From: Malania oleifera | Lineage: Eukaryota; Streptophyta; Magnoliopsida; Santalales; Ximeniaceae | Assembly: GCF_029873635.1 (NCBI RefSeq) | Contig: NC_080423.1 | Span: forward strand, 96,743,025-96,807,024 | Length of the DNA: 64,000 nucleotides | Direction: 5' to 3' | In this document: positions 1 through 11,390 of the stretch, piece after piece | How the letters are laid out: each line of letters opens with the position of its first letter | Numbering within the stretch: position 1 is the first letter of the stretch | Program-made: the position numbers and the translations under genes | The notes under the pieces: model-generated | What the model saw: the letters and a program-made list of their open reading frames with translations, nothing else | Database searches by the model: none | What the model was told of the DNA's origin: nothing

Positions 1-242
1 AGGAGGGTTTGGATCTGTGGAGGAGGGTTCAAGCCCAGGCGATGGGCGCGCTCCCAGCGAGCGAGTCTAGACATGCCGAGGCACGGCCCGTACGTCATGT
101 TCATGTCGAATTGCCTCAGCACCTCCTCCTCCTTCTCGCCGTAGTTCTTTTCTTCACCTACCACAAATCACAACACGCCATTGATGATCAATTGTTAAAA
201 TTGGAGCAAACCCCTAACAAATCAAACGACAAAATGAGTTTG

Positions 243-273
<31 letters not shown>

Positions 274-471
274 AGTACATTTGTTGGGGTGGAGAGAAGA
301 ATGAGAGGTGAGAGAAGGGGATTGGGCGTCGTCGGAGCCCAAAGTAGCAGAGTGAGAAGGGGTGGAGAGCTTGGTCTTGGAAGTGGCCCTTGAAGTCTTA
401 GGGTTTGGTTTCGCGATGCCTCCGCTACCCTTCCTCTGCCGGAAGAAACCCTTCATGTTCCCAGACGCCAT
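1..471 (-). CDS. POLD4: DNA polymerase delta small subunit 4 (p12-like), 3' end outside window
   Basis: Non-catalytic small subunit of the replicative DNA polymerase delta complex in the nucleus. Exon 1 is 471-279, starting at ATG 471-469 (protein begins MASGNMKGFFRQ, a basic N-terminus as in the family). A 121-nt intron (278-158) has a GT donor at 278-277 and a TAG acceptor at 160-158. Exon 2 runs from 157 off the left edge. It encodes VLRQFDMNMTYGPCLGM followed by RLARWERAHRLGLNPP, which matches the conserved C-terminal block shared with human POLD4 (tyrosine-Gly-Pro-Cys, then Arg-Trp, then Gly-Leu-x-Pro-Pro). About 116 residues are visible; plant homologues are roughly 120-125, so only a few codons are missing. 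The exon junction is inferred from frame and splice consensus. The intron carries a (GA)n run and a G run at 243-271 right next to the donor. Confidence 0.86.
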
Positions 472-780
472 CTCTCTGTCACTCTCTCTCTCTCTAGATT
501 CAAATTTTGAATTTGATTCACAGAAGAACGCTCTCACGGAAAGCAAAAGAGAGAGATCGGGAATTTAAGTCCAAGGAGACGAGAGTGATTTCAGATAATT
601 AGGTATCTGCCCCGCTATCTCTGCATATTCTTACTTCTCTCCTCATTTCCCCAGCTTTCTCTGCACGCTGCTCTCTTTGTTTACTTTTTTTTTTTTTTAA
701 ATATATCCCATTGGATTTGACATAGTTACACTTGCAATTGTTTAGTTAAATTAAACTTGTTTTATTAATATATACAATTA
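472..780 (-). promoter_or_regulatory. 5' UTR and promoter region of the POLD4 gene
   Basis: Sequence upstream of the ATG at 471 on the minus strand. It is CT-rich when read on the minus strand near 480-560 (GA/CT microsatellite just outside the start), typical of plant 5' UTRs. A poly-T/A stretch lies near 687-700. I see no unambiguous TATA box and the transcription start cannot be placed from sequence alone. Confidence 0.4.
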
Positions 781-782
781 AT

Positions 783-1040
783 AATGGAGTCATTTAGAGT
801 TTTTTCCCATTTTATTATTTTATAATAATATATCAAATAATATTTCGTTTGGGAAAAATTTTCCTAATTTGATGTTTACGTAATCTCACTGCTTAGTCCA
901 ACAAGATTTAAAGGGTAAGGCAAGTCGAGTGTTGACGCATGGTAAGGCAAATCTCACTGGATCAGGTAGCGAGATTTTTCCGAAAAATGCTCGGTGCGTG
1001 ACACGTGGCAAATCTCGCTACTTGATCCAACGAGATTTGC
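783..1040. repeat. Partial copy of an interspersed inverted-repeat element (left copy)
   Basis: The part 783-905 is, in reverse complement, closely similar to 21085-21205 (shared landmarks: TATTTCGTTTGGGAAAAATT and TTTGATGTTTAC). The next part, 903-975, resembles 21023-21092 in direct orientation (AAGATTTAAA then TTGACGC then GCAAATC). This means the family has inverted outer arms around a shared centre, and both window copies are incomplete. Two internal segments, about 949-978 and 1009-1038, are near-exact inverted copies of each other (both containing GGATCA and GTAGCGAGATT). Confidence 0.55.
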
Positions 1041-2670
1041 TCGGGGCCCTTCTACTCCTCCTTTCTCCTTCACTTCTCTCTTGAACACAGAATAGAGCAG
1101 CAAAAAGCAGAGAGTTGCAAAGAGGAGGACGGTAGCAACAGCAAGCTAGCAGGTGACCGTTTGGCATAGCAAGTGACCATTCGGCGTAACAGGTGACCAT
1201 TCGGGAACTCGCAGGTGATCGTTGGAGTAAGTTATAAAAGGGGAGAAATGGGGTATGTATTTTTCTTACCCTAATTCTATTTTGGTTTCATGGATCATTC
1301 AAGATTAATTTGAATTGGATTTGAAGATTTGTTATTTTAGATTCATAATTTAGTACTGTGCTTTCAATTTTTTGATTGGAAGCTGCATCTGGAACCCCTC
1401 ATATGAGGTTAGGGTTTCATTTCATTATTTTTATTTTATCGAATTAAAATTGTTCTATATTGAATGTGTAAATATCTGTAATTATTATATATATTTATAT
1501 ATATATATATATGTAATTGTTATTAAAAAAAAATTAAAGTATGTTGTATAGTTGATGATTCAAAATCTAAAGTATGTTATAAATGTTATTAAAAAAAAAA
1601 ATTAAAGTACGTTGTAATTAACATATATTGTATTTTATACGGTATTTTGTATGTGTAATTGTTATATATTTAATGTGTTCATTTGCTGTTATTTAATGTG
1701 AGGTTAACTTGGTTAATTTGTTGTTAATTAATATGAGGTTGGGGTTGAATTCCTTATTTGTAATTGAATTTGAAAATTACATGCATTAGTAAGATATCTA
1801 AAGAAAATTGAGTTGGTTTTAAAAATTAAGGGTGTGTTCAAAAATTGATTTGATTTTGTGTAGTGGATTTGGCCAAAAAAATATGCATCATAATATATAA
1901 TTTTTAACTAAAAAATAACAATATGAATTATATTAACTATAAAAATAATAATTAAAACTGGTGAAATGTTATTAAAAAATTTCACAATCATATATTAATT
2001 CACTATATAATATTTATACATGCAAGCGTACCAAATACATCTATACATACACATACTCACATACTTATATATGTATACAAATATATATATGCAAACTCAC
2101 ATTCACGTGCACATTCACACACACACACACTTTGTGTACATGGATATATACACATACTGTGAATTCCTCATGCATGGTCATACATACATGGGCATAAAAA
2201 GAATATTAAAAACAAAAAGTTAGTAATGTTGTCATTAACAAATAATTAAGGTACATATTTAATGAGAACTTATTAGACTCTCATCATAAAATAATCTATT
2301 TTATCATTATTATTTTTAAAAAATAAAATTATTTAACGAGGGTAATTGTATCTCCCCATTCTTAGTTCAAAATTCTTAATTGCGGTTTAAACCTCTTGTC
2401 CCCCTTCTAAAAATTTCTTGACCTTAAATAACACATTCTAAAAGTCATAAGTTTAGGCATGCAATAATAATCCTCTTCCCTTCTCTAAAATTTTTTATTC
2501 TTCTCTTATCTTACAAAGAAAACAACTTACTATCAAACTATTTGATACGACAACTATGACTTATCGTAGTCATAGTAGTTTTACTTCTCAACTATTTGAT
2601 GTTCATGCACACATTAGTTTTACTTCTTAAGTGTTATTGTATATACTATTTTTTTCATGATTAATCTGGA
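1041..2670. other. AT-rich intergenic DNA without a supported gene
   Basis: Low-complexity A/T-rich sequence. It contains short (TA)n runs near 1490-1512 and a CA/TA-rich microsatellite region at 2030-2160. Open frames here are short and have no recognisable domain or codon structure. I see no RNA gene. Confidence 0.5.
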
Positions 2671-2676
2671 ATTTGT

Positions 2677-3085
2677 GAACATACTGGTTTCGATTGCCGA
2701 GAATAAATATTTTCTTTGAATAGGTGCATGGATAGATATGGGAATTTTTAAAAGGATATTATGCCGAAATTTTTACTGTAATTTGATACTTTGAACGTGT
2801 ATGAAAGTTGTGAATGAAATTTGTGAACATACTAGTATCAATTGTCCACGAAAAATATTTTCTTTGAACATGTGCATGGATGGGATATGGTCATTTTGTA
2901 AAAGGAGACTACAGAAATTTTTACAGTAGTTTGGTACTTTGAACATGTATGAAAGTTGTGAATGAAATTTTTGAACATACTGGTATTGATTGTCCAGGAA
3001 AAATGTTTTCTTATAACAGGTGCATGGATGGAATATAGTCATTTTTTAAAAGGAGACTCTACCGAAATTTTTACAGTAATGATTC
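2677..3085. repeat. 148-bp tandem repeat, nearly three copies
   Basis: Successive units begin at 2677, 2825 and 2973 with GAACATACT(G/A)GTAT-type sequence, so the period is exactly 148 bp twice. Each unit contains TTTTCTTTGAA, then GTGCATGGAT, then GAAATTTTTACAGTA and ATGAAAGTTGTGAATGAAAT. The last copy breaks off near 3085. The units differ by scattered substitutions, so this is an old local duplication. Confidence 0.8.
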
Positions 3086-3529
3086 TTTATATAATTGAAC
3101 GCCCACACCACGCTAAATACTTACATGATGTTATTGATTAAGTTGACCTTGGGCTTATAATAAAATATTCTTTCTGGGTACCATGGAAATTGTTGAATCT
3201 GTTTTTGATTTTGATGGGGTTGAATCTATTTGGGAAGGAGATGTTAATTACAGTTGTTGAAATTTTGCATTTTTGATCTCCTTGCTTGTTTTTGGAGATC
3301 TGTTGTTTGTGCGATTAATGTTTACAAGTTACTACAAGTTTGCATTTCCATTTTCGAATTTACTCGAGGTTTTGGGTTAGATCTTCTTCCTTTTTCGATT
3401 GGAGATGTTACCAGATGCCTTCATCACCGTTACCAATCAGATCTTATAAATAAAATGCAATATTTCTTTTTAAATGTCATTTTATATGAAATTTTAAAAA
3501 AAATTAAAATAAATAAATTATATTTTTTA
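3086..3529. other. AT-rich intergenic stretch, nothing recognised
   Basis: No domain-bearing frame, RNA gene or clear repeat boundary is seen. A plus-strand frame at 3254-3538 gives a peptide with no family resemblance that I recognise. Confidence 0.4.
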
Positions 3530-3672
3530 AACGGGTGACCCGTCACCCGCCCATTTATTAAACGAGCGGGTTAGGGGTGGCATGTGTTACCCATTTAATA
3601 TTGACCCATTTATGACCTGGCCTGTTGGTGACCCGCCCGAACCTAGCCCGCCCGCCCGTTTTGTCACCCTTA
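3530..3672. repeat. hAT/MITE-like terminal fragment rich in GGGTGAC / CCCGCCC
   Basis: A compact GC-rich island in AT-rich DNA, with GGGTGACCCGTCACCCGCCC at the left and GCCCGCCCGTTTTGTCACCC at the right. These are widely dispersed ends of small plant hAT-type elements (TAGGGGTGNCAAA-like when read on the minus strand). Boundaries and family are tentative. Confidence 0.35.
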
Positions 3673-3839
3673 GCCATAACATAAATCACGAACATTATCC
3701 ATAATTATTTTAGTTACCCAAAAGGAAAATCATACTTAAAACATGGGAGCCCAAATTTTATGTGCATAGATGGTAAGGGAATGTCCAAGGATTAAATGAT
3801 TCAAATAAAAGAATCCAAACAAGATTGTTGCCTTGAATC

Positions 3840-4140
3840 AATGGGAACCGAACATTATTTGTCTCCAAGAATCAAAATTGTGCTTGGTAAATCAGATTAT
3901 TGCTACATGCCTATGGAAGGAGATGTCAATAGAATGAGCATGCCTTGAGGCCAATGGAATAGCAAGAGGTATTTTGATATGAGAGAACAATCAAAAATGG
4001 TAAGTTCTCTCATCCAGCAATAAAAAATGGTAAGTTCTCTATCTCTGTAAGTTACCATTCAAGTGATGGTAGTTGGGACTGGCTCTTAATGGTTGTGTAT
4101 GGACCACATGAGGATCAAGAAGTGTTAAACGTCATAGCCT
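3840..4140 (+). pseudogene. Degenerate LINE endonuclease fragment
   Basis: The plus-strand frame around 4057-4125 reads SSDGSWDWLLMVVYGPHED, resembling the W-x-W-x-x-x-x-VYGP segment of the APE-type endonuclease of plant LINEs. Upstream translation is interrupted by stops. No reverse-transcriptase segment follows, because the sequence passes into another repeat near 4178. Confidence 0.4.
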
Positions 4141-5269
4141 GTAGAGTATATATGTGTGTCCCGCAGAGGATATACAATGTAGAGTCAGAAGGGGGGTGAA
4201 TGGCTCTTTTCGCGTATTAAAAAAAAATCTCTCTGCAAAACAATAGTCTTGGCAAGAAGGTAAGCAATTATATCACAATATACAAAATATAAATCATGCA
4301 CAAGACAAATAAAATAAATAGTAAGGAGAGAAAATCAACACCGAAATTTTTACGTGGTTCGACTCCAAGCTTACTTCCATGCCTTAGTACGAAACCAAGG
4401 ATTCCACAATCCACTATCAATACTCCTTCCCCGACGGAGCAAGCCTTACAACACGGGTACATAACCCTACACTTGGGAACAAGTCCCTACTTGCTCACAA
4501 AGAGACTTTACCAAGCGGCCGGTTCACCAAGAACCCTCACAATGGTTCACAAAGAACCTTACATGAAGTAGATGATTACAATGAGAATGCCCTTAAATGA
4601 GCAAATATTAAATACAAAGCAAACCTCACACTTCTCTCTCAAAAATTGTATCAAACAAGATTGGAGAACAAGAGAGACGAGCACTTGTGAATATGAACTA
4701 AGATGCAATGTGTTAGGTTTTGGAATCAAGGATATTTTTCACTACAATCTTGTATAAATCATCAAAACCATTGTTAAACAAGTCTAAGGACTTGTATTAT
4801 AGGCAAAGTGGGCTACTAGCTGTTTTATGGCTGTTGGGCATTTAAAACAATCAAAAACATTGCAAACTAGTCGTTTATAGCCGTTGGGCGGAAATCCCAA
4901 TGCAAACCATCAAAGTCATCAACATGAAAGTTGTGAGATTTTTTCTTAACTTTCCAAAAACACCAAGATCGCCATTTTTGGATTTTTCTAGCAAAAGTTA
5001 TGCCCCAAATACCAAAATGTGTTTAGGAAATTTGATAGGTGCATAACTGAGGTTTTAAACCCAACCAAAAAGTCTTTTAATCACTTAAAACATTTTTAGA
5101 CAAAAGTATATAAAATATATAAATTCTAATGAAGATTAAAACTTGTCCAAGTGAGCTTTTCCTCAAATATAAGATTTCTTAATGTAACAACCTCAATTTC
5201 TCAATATATATAATGTAACAAATTAAATGAAAAAGTCGACCCGAACCCATGGGTAACAGGGACACCTAT

Positions 5270-7665
5270 TATAACGTCCCTCAATTTCTTAACATAAAAT
5301 GTCACATAATAGATCAAATGGTCAACCCGAACCCGTGGGTAGCGGGGACACCTGTCAAACACAGCGGAATTCTACGCAGCAGTAAACATAAAATCCAAAC
5401 ATCCATCCATAAAGCATAATACCATAGCTTTCTATAATATTATAAAATTGTACTTCTATACATCCTTATATACATCAAAATATCTCTAGGGCCAAACACA
5501 AAATAACTCTGACTCTATTACAAAATCTTACCCTTCTCACAGGGTAATCTCACTAGCTCAACGGCGGTCTTGACCCACCAGTCTCTCAAGGGCTCCTGAA
5601 AAATTAATTAAGTTTGGGGGTAAGACACTTCTCAGTAAGGGAAAATAAACTAAATACAATTGTGTGGCAACATGAATATTTAATACAATTATCCTTATAC
5701 AATACATTTCAGATTTTGTAAACGTTCATCATATCATACTGAATAATCACATGCTTTCGTATTTTCTAGTAAGTCATATCTTACATAAAACATCTGTTAT
5801 ACCAGTAATACTGAAAACATATACCCAAGATGGATAACTAGCTGGTGTCATGTATTACCCCCCATGACGAGTTGTGCAGCCGAAGGCGGGACCCAACAAT
5901 GGCTGGCCGACCACTGCCGAGTCAAATATGTCTGTAAGTACGATGAGCCCGCCACACCCTGGTCCGGACTACCAGGTGGACGTCCACACTCTACTGAAAG
6001 CCACATCGACTATCCATCTCCCATCCCCTCGTGGGATGGTTAGCACTAATCTGACGTAAATATTTTATCTACAATATAGCTACAGTACCGAGCCCCTGAA
6101 CTGAACTAAACTAACATCCTGGTTGTGATAACATATAATACATGATCATATATATAACATCATTACGCCCTCGTGCCGAAAATATAGTAATTACAGCCTC
6201 GTGCCAAAATCATGCATAAATACTGCCTCGCGCCAATATCATAAATACGGCCTCGTGCCGATAACATAAATACAGCCTCGTGCCGATAACAAAAATACGG
6301 CCTTGTGCATAACATAAATACACGGCCTCGCGCCAAAATCGTTTCAGGTATATATATATATTCTGAAAATAAATCATTTATCATATATTCGTCAAATTCA
6401 TCACAACATAACTCATATTTTCATAATACCTGAAATCATGCTTTGTTCGTAAAATCCTTCATATCATAATACATTTCACGTAAAATAATATTCATACCAC
6501 ACATATGCTATTAAAGGTCATACTTCATATTCTAAAATCGTGATTTTCCGGCACCTCATACATATATATATATATATATATATATTTTTTAATCATCATA
6601 TTAGTATTTTCCCAATCGCACATTTCATTCATAATAAACAATATAGCATATGCTTTTCTGAAAATAAATTTACTCATAATTAATAATAATTTGCATGGAA
6701 AATAACTGCTTTAGTTTATTCCCTTACTTGGCTACTAAGAAATTCGTTAGAACCCAAATCCTACGCCCTTGGCGCCCGAAATTTAACTCCTACAATTTAC
6801 ATTTTCCGCAAATTAATTAATCTATTTCTCCAAAATAATACTCATCTAGTCTTCCCTAGGCTCCATATACCTCAAATTAATATTTAAACTATTATTTAAC
6901 ATCCTCACTTAATTTTCTAAATTTTGCCTGCGGGTCCCAAAATTACACCCGCGGCGCTCACCCAAGCCCTAAATTCTAGAAATCCTACTTCAATCTCAAA
7001 TGCTTAATATTTTAACATTTCTAAATTAATGCTAATTAATTAAAAATAAGCCCCTTAATAACCCTCGTACCCCAAATTTGGGGTTTTGGCTCGACACCCC
7101 CATGAGAATTTCATCCCACTAGACTTGTAGAGAATCATCCCTAGATTCTCGTGGTGGTATCCGTTCGTCAATTGGGCTTATATTTTGCAAGAAATTAAAG
7201 AAAAAGGAGAAAATGACTTACCCCAGGGAATACGCCTACGCCGCTCCTACCACCGATCCGCTCCGGTAGAAATGACGGTAGCGGCGAATGGAGTCCAGTG
7301 GTATCTTCAGATTTTCGATCGGGTGAAAATCCGTCACGAAATCGAGGAGAGAGGAAGAGAGAACGTGAGGAGAGAGAGAGGACCTACGCTACAGGAGAAA
7401 AGAAGAAGAAGGAAAGTAATAAATAAATAAAAAACAACCCCCTGAAGCTTCAAGGAAGCTTCAGGAAAGAAATAATAATAATAATAATAATTAATATTAA
7501 TAATAATATATTTTATTAATAAAATAAAAATTAATTTTAATTATTTTTTCCCTTTTTTTTAAATCCGTTTAATCAATTAATTAATTAATTAGTTAATTAT
7601 TTTTATTTTTATTTTTTTTGAAATCATTCCACTAATCTTTTATATCTCTTTTTGGGGTTTTTACA
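5270..7665 (-). repeat. 3' LTR of the inner gypsy element
   Basis: It runs from TATAACGTCC (a mutated TGTAAC end) to GTTTTTACA and aligns throughout with 12721-15110, with a few mismatches per 100 bp. It contains diverged GC-rich hairpin subrepeats at 6163-6340, a (TA)n tract at 6562-6586 and the marker CACCCTGGTCCGGACT near 5953. Because the element is on the minus strand, this is the downstream LTR. Apparent open frames inside it are not genes. Confidence 0.9.
6163..6340. repeat. Hairpin-forming subrepeats in the LTR (GGCCTCGTGCC units)
   Basis: About seven imperfect units of 24-30 bp, each with a self-complementary core such as CGGCCTCGTGCCG followed by an AT-rich spacer (ATAACATAAATA). 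Equivalent arrays with different copy numbers sit in the other LTR (13612-13745) and in the host solo LTR (15925-16050). Confidence 0.8.
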
Positions 7666-7666
7666 T

Positions 7667-7680
7667 TCTACCCTCCTTAT
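7667..7680 (-). promoter_or_regulatory. Polypurine tract of the inner gypsy element
   Basis: On the minus strand, AAGGAGGGTAGAA immediately precedes the LTR start TGTAAAAACC at 7665. This is the expected position of the plus-strand primer for reverse transcription. Confidence 0.75.
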
Positions 7681-7930
7681 AAAAATTTCGTCCTCGAAAT
7701 TTGCCATTCCCCTATTTCCCTTCCTTAGTGAAAACACTTCCAATTTTTATTAATTACCCTCACTTATGGTGGAGGAATACCGTGGTTACAATGAGGGCTC
7801 TGGGAGATTACAACTATTCAAAATTCTCCCAAAACCATTCACATTTCAAAACTAAAAACTCTATCTATCATACGTTACACTATACAAATAAAAACTACAA
7901 TACTATTCCATTCACTTGACTGGCTCAACT

Positions 7931-9289
7931 CTAAACTCCACTGAATAAATGCAGATATCTCTGGCGCATCTGATCCTCTAGTTTCCAGGAAGCCTCCTCA
8001 ATGGCATGGTTGTGCCACAGAACTTTTACCAGTGGAATCTTCTTCGTGTGTAATTCCTGTTCCTTCCAGTCAAGAATCTGCACTGGCACTTCCTCATAAG
8101 CTAAAGTATTACCTAACTCTAGTGCCTCATATCTGATCACATGGGAGGGGTCTGGGATGTATTTCCTCAGCATAGAAACGTGGAATACGTCATGGATCTT
8201 AGATAGGACTGGTGGTAGTGTCAAACGATAGGCAACTGGACCCACTCTCTCAAGAATCTCGAATGCTTCAATATACCTAGGGTCCAGCTTACCCTTCCTT
8301 CCGAATCTCATAACACCTTTCAGCGATGCCACCTTTAGGAATACGTGATCTCCTGTGTAAAACTTCAATTCTCGCCGACGAGTATCAGCATAACGCTTAT
8401 GCCGGCTCTGCGCTGTCCTGATTCTGTCTCTAATGAGTCTGACTTTATCCTGAGTCTGCTGTACCAGCTCTAGCCCCAATACCTGTCTCTCTCCAACCTC
8501 ATCCCAGTACAACGGGGATCGGCACCTCCTGCCATATAGCGCCTCATACGGTGCCATCCCAATGCTGGCCTAGTAGCTGTTGTTATACTTAAACTCAACT
8601 AGTGGCAAATACTGCATCCAATAACCTCCAAAGTCCAGCACACATGCTCGCAGTATATCCTCCTGAATCTGTATCATCCTCTCTGTTTGTCCATCTGTCT
8701 AAGGATGAAAAGTCGTGCTGAACGATAATTGAGAACCCATGGCCCCTTGCAGACTCTTCCAAAAACGAGATGTGAACCGTGGGTCTCTATCTGAAACTAT
8801 GGACACTGGGACGCCGTGGAGCCTAACTATCTCTTGAATGTATAACTCAGCCAATCTTTCCATGGAGTAGCTAACTCTGATTGGCAAAAAGTGGGCAGTC
8901 TTCGTCAATCGATCCACCACTATCCAGATAGCGTCCTGTCCATGCAATGCTGGTGGTAATCCTGAAACGAAATCCATCGCTATATGCTCCCACTTCCACT
9001 CAGGAATGTGGAGTAGCTGCAACGATCCCACCGGTCTCTGATGCTCAGCCTTCACTTGCTGGCACGTCAAACACTAATCCACATACTGAGCTATCTCCCT
9101 CTTCATGTTGCTCCACCAGAAGGACTCTTGAAGATCCCCGTACATTTTAGTGCTACCTGGATGTACAGTATATAGGGACCGATGTGCTTCCTCCAGAATA
9201 ACCTTCTTGATCTCAGGATCGGCAGGAACACATAACCTGGTACGGAACCTCAGGGCTCCATCATTTGAAATGCTGAACTCTGGTTCCTA
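7931..9289 (-). pseudogene. Integrase region of the inner gypsy element, broken by stops
   Basis: In order on the minus strand: the end of the zinc-binding region ([14 protein letters not shown] near 9080-9040), the catalytic core ([14 protein letters not shown] with the first Asp, then [17 protein letters not shown] with the second), the third acidic-residue region lost around the stop at 8699, the C-terminal GYGRRCRSP-type block (ALYGRRCRSPLYWDEVG near 8535) and a chromodomain-like tail ending near 7931. Stops interrupt the frame at about 9287, 9074, 8699 and 8558; in relatives these positions are normally glutamine. The product would insert element cDNA into the genome, but no complete protein can be made. 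Confidence 0.9.
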
Positions 9290-9760
9290 ACCATTATGTA
9301 CCTTTCCCATAAGCTCTACTAGTTCTACATCATTCCTTTGAGCTGCTTTAATCCTCTCATGTAGAGTCGGCTGCAAAACCAAGTCAGCAATGAACGCCTG
9401 GTGATCACCCTCTACTAGCTCCACATCGAGCCTCTCCAGATCCATCTGAATCGGATGCTGAATCTCCACTGCAGATACAGATGATTCCACTGATTTCTGA
9501 CTCAAAGCATCAGCAACCACATTAGCCTTTCCCGGGTGGTAGCTAACGGTGTAGTCATAATCCTTTATTAGCTCCAGCCACCTCCTCTGCCTTATATTCA
9601 ATTCCTTCTACGTGAAGAAATACTTTAAACTCTTATGGTCAGTAAATATCTCACAACTACCCCTATATAGATAATGCCTCCAAATCTTCAACGCGTAAAC
9701 AACCACCGCCAACTCTAGATCGTGGGTAGGGTAGTTCTTCTCATATTCTTTCAACTGTCA
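9290..9760 (-). pseudogene. RNase H region of the inner gypsy element, broken by stops
   Basis: RNase H degrades the RNA strand of the replication intermediate. The frame starts in the previous segment ([19 protein letters not shown] with the first catalytic Asp), is stopped at 9758-9760 and again at about 9608, and continues as NIRQRRWLELIKDYDYTV and YHPGKANVVADALS, the standard gypsy RNase H ending with its last catalytic Asp. The stretch between the two stops also translates as RNase H-like sequence (with YPTHDLEL and the DHKSLKYFF block). Confidence 0.88.
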
Positions 9761-10621
9761 TGAGGCATAGGCTATTACTCTCCCCTGCTGCATCAATACA
9801 CATCTGAGCCCTTTATGGGACGCATCACTATAAATTACGAACCCCTCTTCTCCTAAAGGTATCGTCAACACAGGCGTAGTGATGAGTTGCTGCTTCAATT
9901 CCTGGAATCTCTGTTCACATTCATCATACCACTTAAACTTCACTCCCTTCCTGGTCAATCGAGTAAGTGGGCCTGACAATCTAAAGAAACCCTCAATAAA
10001 CCTGCGGTAGTACCTAGCCAATCCTAGGAAACTCCTGATCTCGTGCACGTTCTTTGGTCGTACCCAGTCTACTACCGCCTCAACCTTACTCGAATCAATA
10101 GAAATACCACCCTTAGATATAACGTGTCCAAGGAAGGTAACTTGTTCTAGCCAGAACTTACACTTCTTGAGCTTCGCATATAGCTTCTTCTCTCGCAACA
10201 CCTGCAACACTATACTCAGATGCTCCTCATGCTCCTCTGGACTCTTCGAATACACCAGTATATCATTAATAAATACTACCACAAACTGATCCAAGTACTG
10301 GTGAAAAACCATGTTCATAAGATCCATAAACACTACAGGAGCATTCGTCAATCCAAACGGCATAACTAGAAATTCATAGTGACCATACCGTGTTCTGAAT
10401 GCCGTCTTCGGAACATCTTCCGCCCTGACTTTCACCTGATGGTACCCGGAGTGTAAATCTATCTTCGAAAAGATCTGTGTCCCCTGTAACTGGTCAAACA
10501 AATCATCAATACACGGGAGCGGGTATTTATTCTTGATAGTTACTTTATTTATTTCTCGATAGTCGATGCACAATCTCATCGAGCCATCCTTCTTCCTCAC
10601 AAACAAAACCGGTGCTCCCTA
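9758..10621 (-). pseudogene. Reverse transcriptase of the inner gypsy element, active site altered
   Basis: The minus-strand frame 10606-9758 contains the ordered RT blocks: [41 protein letters not shown] (catalytic Asp), [21 protein letters not shown], then [14 protein letters not shown], then GHVISKGGI and a thumb region with [12 protein letters not shown]. The normal F-x-D-D box reads F-I-N-D here, so the first of the two paired catalytic aspartates is asparagine. A stop at 10619-10621 separates this from the upstream part. Enzyme activity from this copy is therefore not expected. Confidence 0.93.
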
Positions 10622-11390
10622 GGGTGACACACTGGGCCGAATGAACCCCTTATTTAACAGCTCCTGCAACTGTTCTTTCAATTCTTTCAGCTCTGCCGAT
10701 GTCATTCTATACGGCGCCTTCGAAATCGGCGCTGTCCCCGGAACCAGATCAATAACAAACTCTACCTCACGATCAGGAGGTAGTCTCGGCAAATCCTTGG
10801 GAAATACATCAGGAAAATCCCTCACCATTAGGATATCCTCCACCCTCAGTTCCCCTTCTGATATAGCCTTCACATAGGCTAAATATCCCTGATAGCCTTC
10901 TGATAGCAATCTACGCGCCTGAATAGCAGATAATAACTGAGGTGGGGTGCGCACACGTGATCCCACGAATCTATACTCCTGTCCCTCTGGAGGTCTGAAC
11001 ACTACCACTCTCTGATGGCAATCAATGCTAGCATAATGGGCAGCTAGCCAATTCATGCCCAAGATTACCTCAAACCCATGCATGTCTAAAACCACCAGAT
11101 TAGCTAACAAATACCTCCCCTGAATATCCACTGGACAGTCCCTGAGTACCTTTCTACATGCCCCTACGGTCCCAGTTGGCGTAGCAACAGACAAACTAAT
11201 TTCTAACTATTGAGGCTCAAACCCACACAATTTAACATAATCCCGGGCGATAAATGAATGCGTCGTCCCAGAATCAAACAAAATAGTAACTTTAAATAAT
11301 AGTATTGAAACAGTACCTATCACCACATCTCCTACCGCCTCAGCATCTCCTAGCGTCAAAGCGAAAACTCTGGCTGGGGCCATATTCCTT
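10619..11390 (-). pseudogene. Aspartic protease and start of reverse transcriptase, inner gypsy element
   Basis: The protease active site VTILFDSGTTHSFIARDY (Asp-Ser-Gly) lies near 11295-11240 and is followed by a stop at 11207-11209. The downstream frame 11194-10619 carries the second protease block (DMHGFEVILGMNWLAAHY) and the linker to RT (DFPDVFPKDLPRLPPDREV, then PYRMTSAELKELKEQL). The protease would cut the element polyprotein. The frame ends at the stop at 10619-10621, where related elements normally have tryptophan. Confidence 0.88.

Noticed and set aside
5874..6059. Open frames in the LTRs (also at 13296-13511, 15606-15830 and 62045-62281) with similar peptides such as GPDNGWPTTAES.
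   Set aside because: They recur at the same place in each LTR and follow the LTR boundaries, have no domain and are explained by the conserved GC-rich LTR block. They are not genes.
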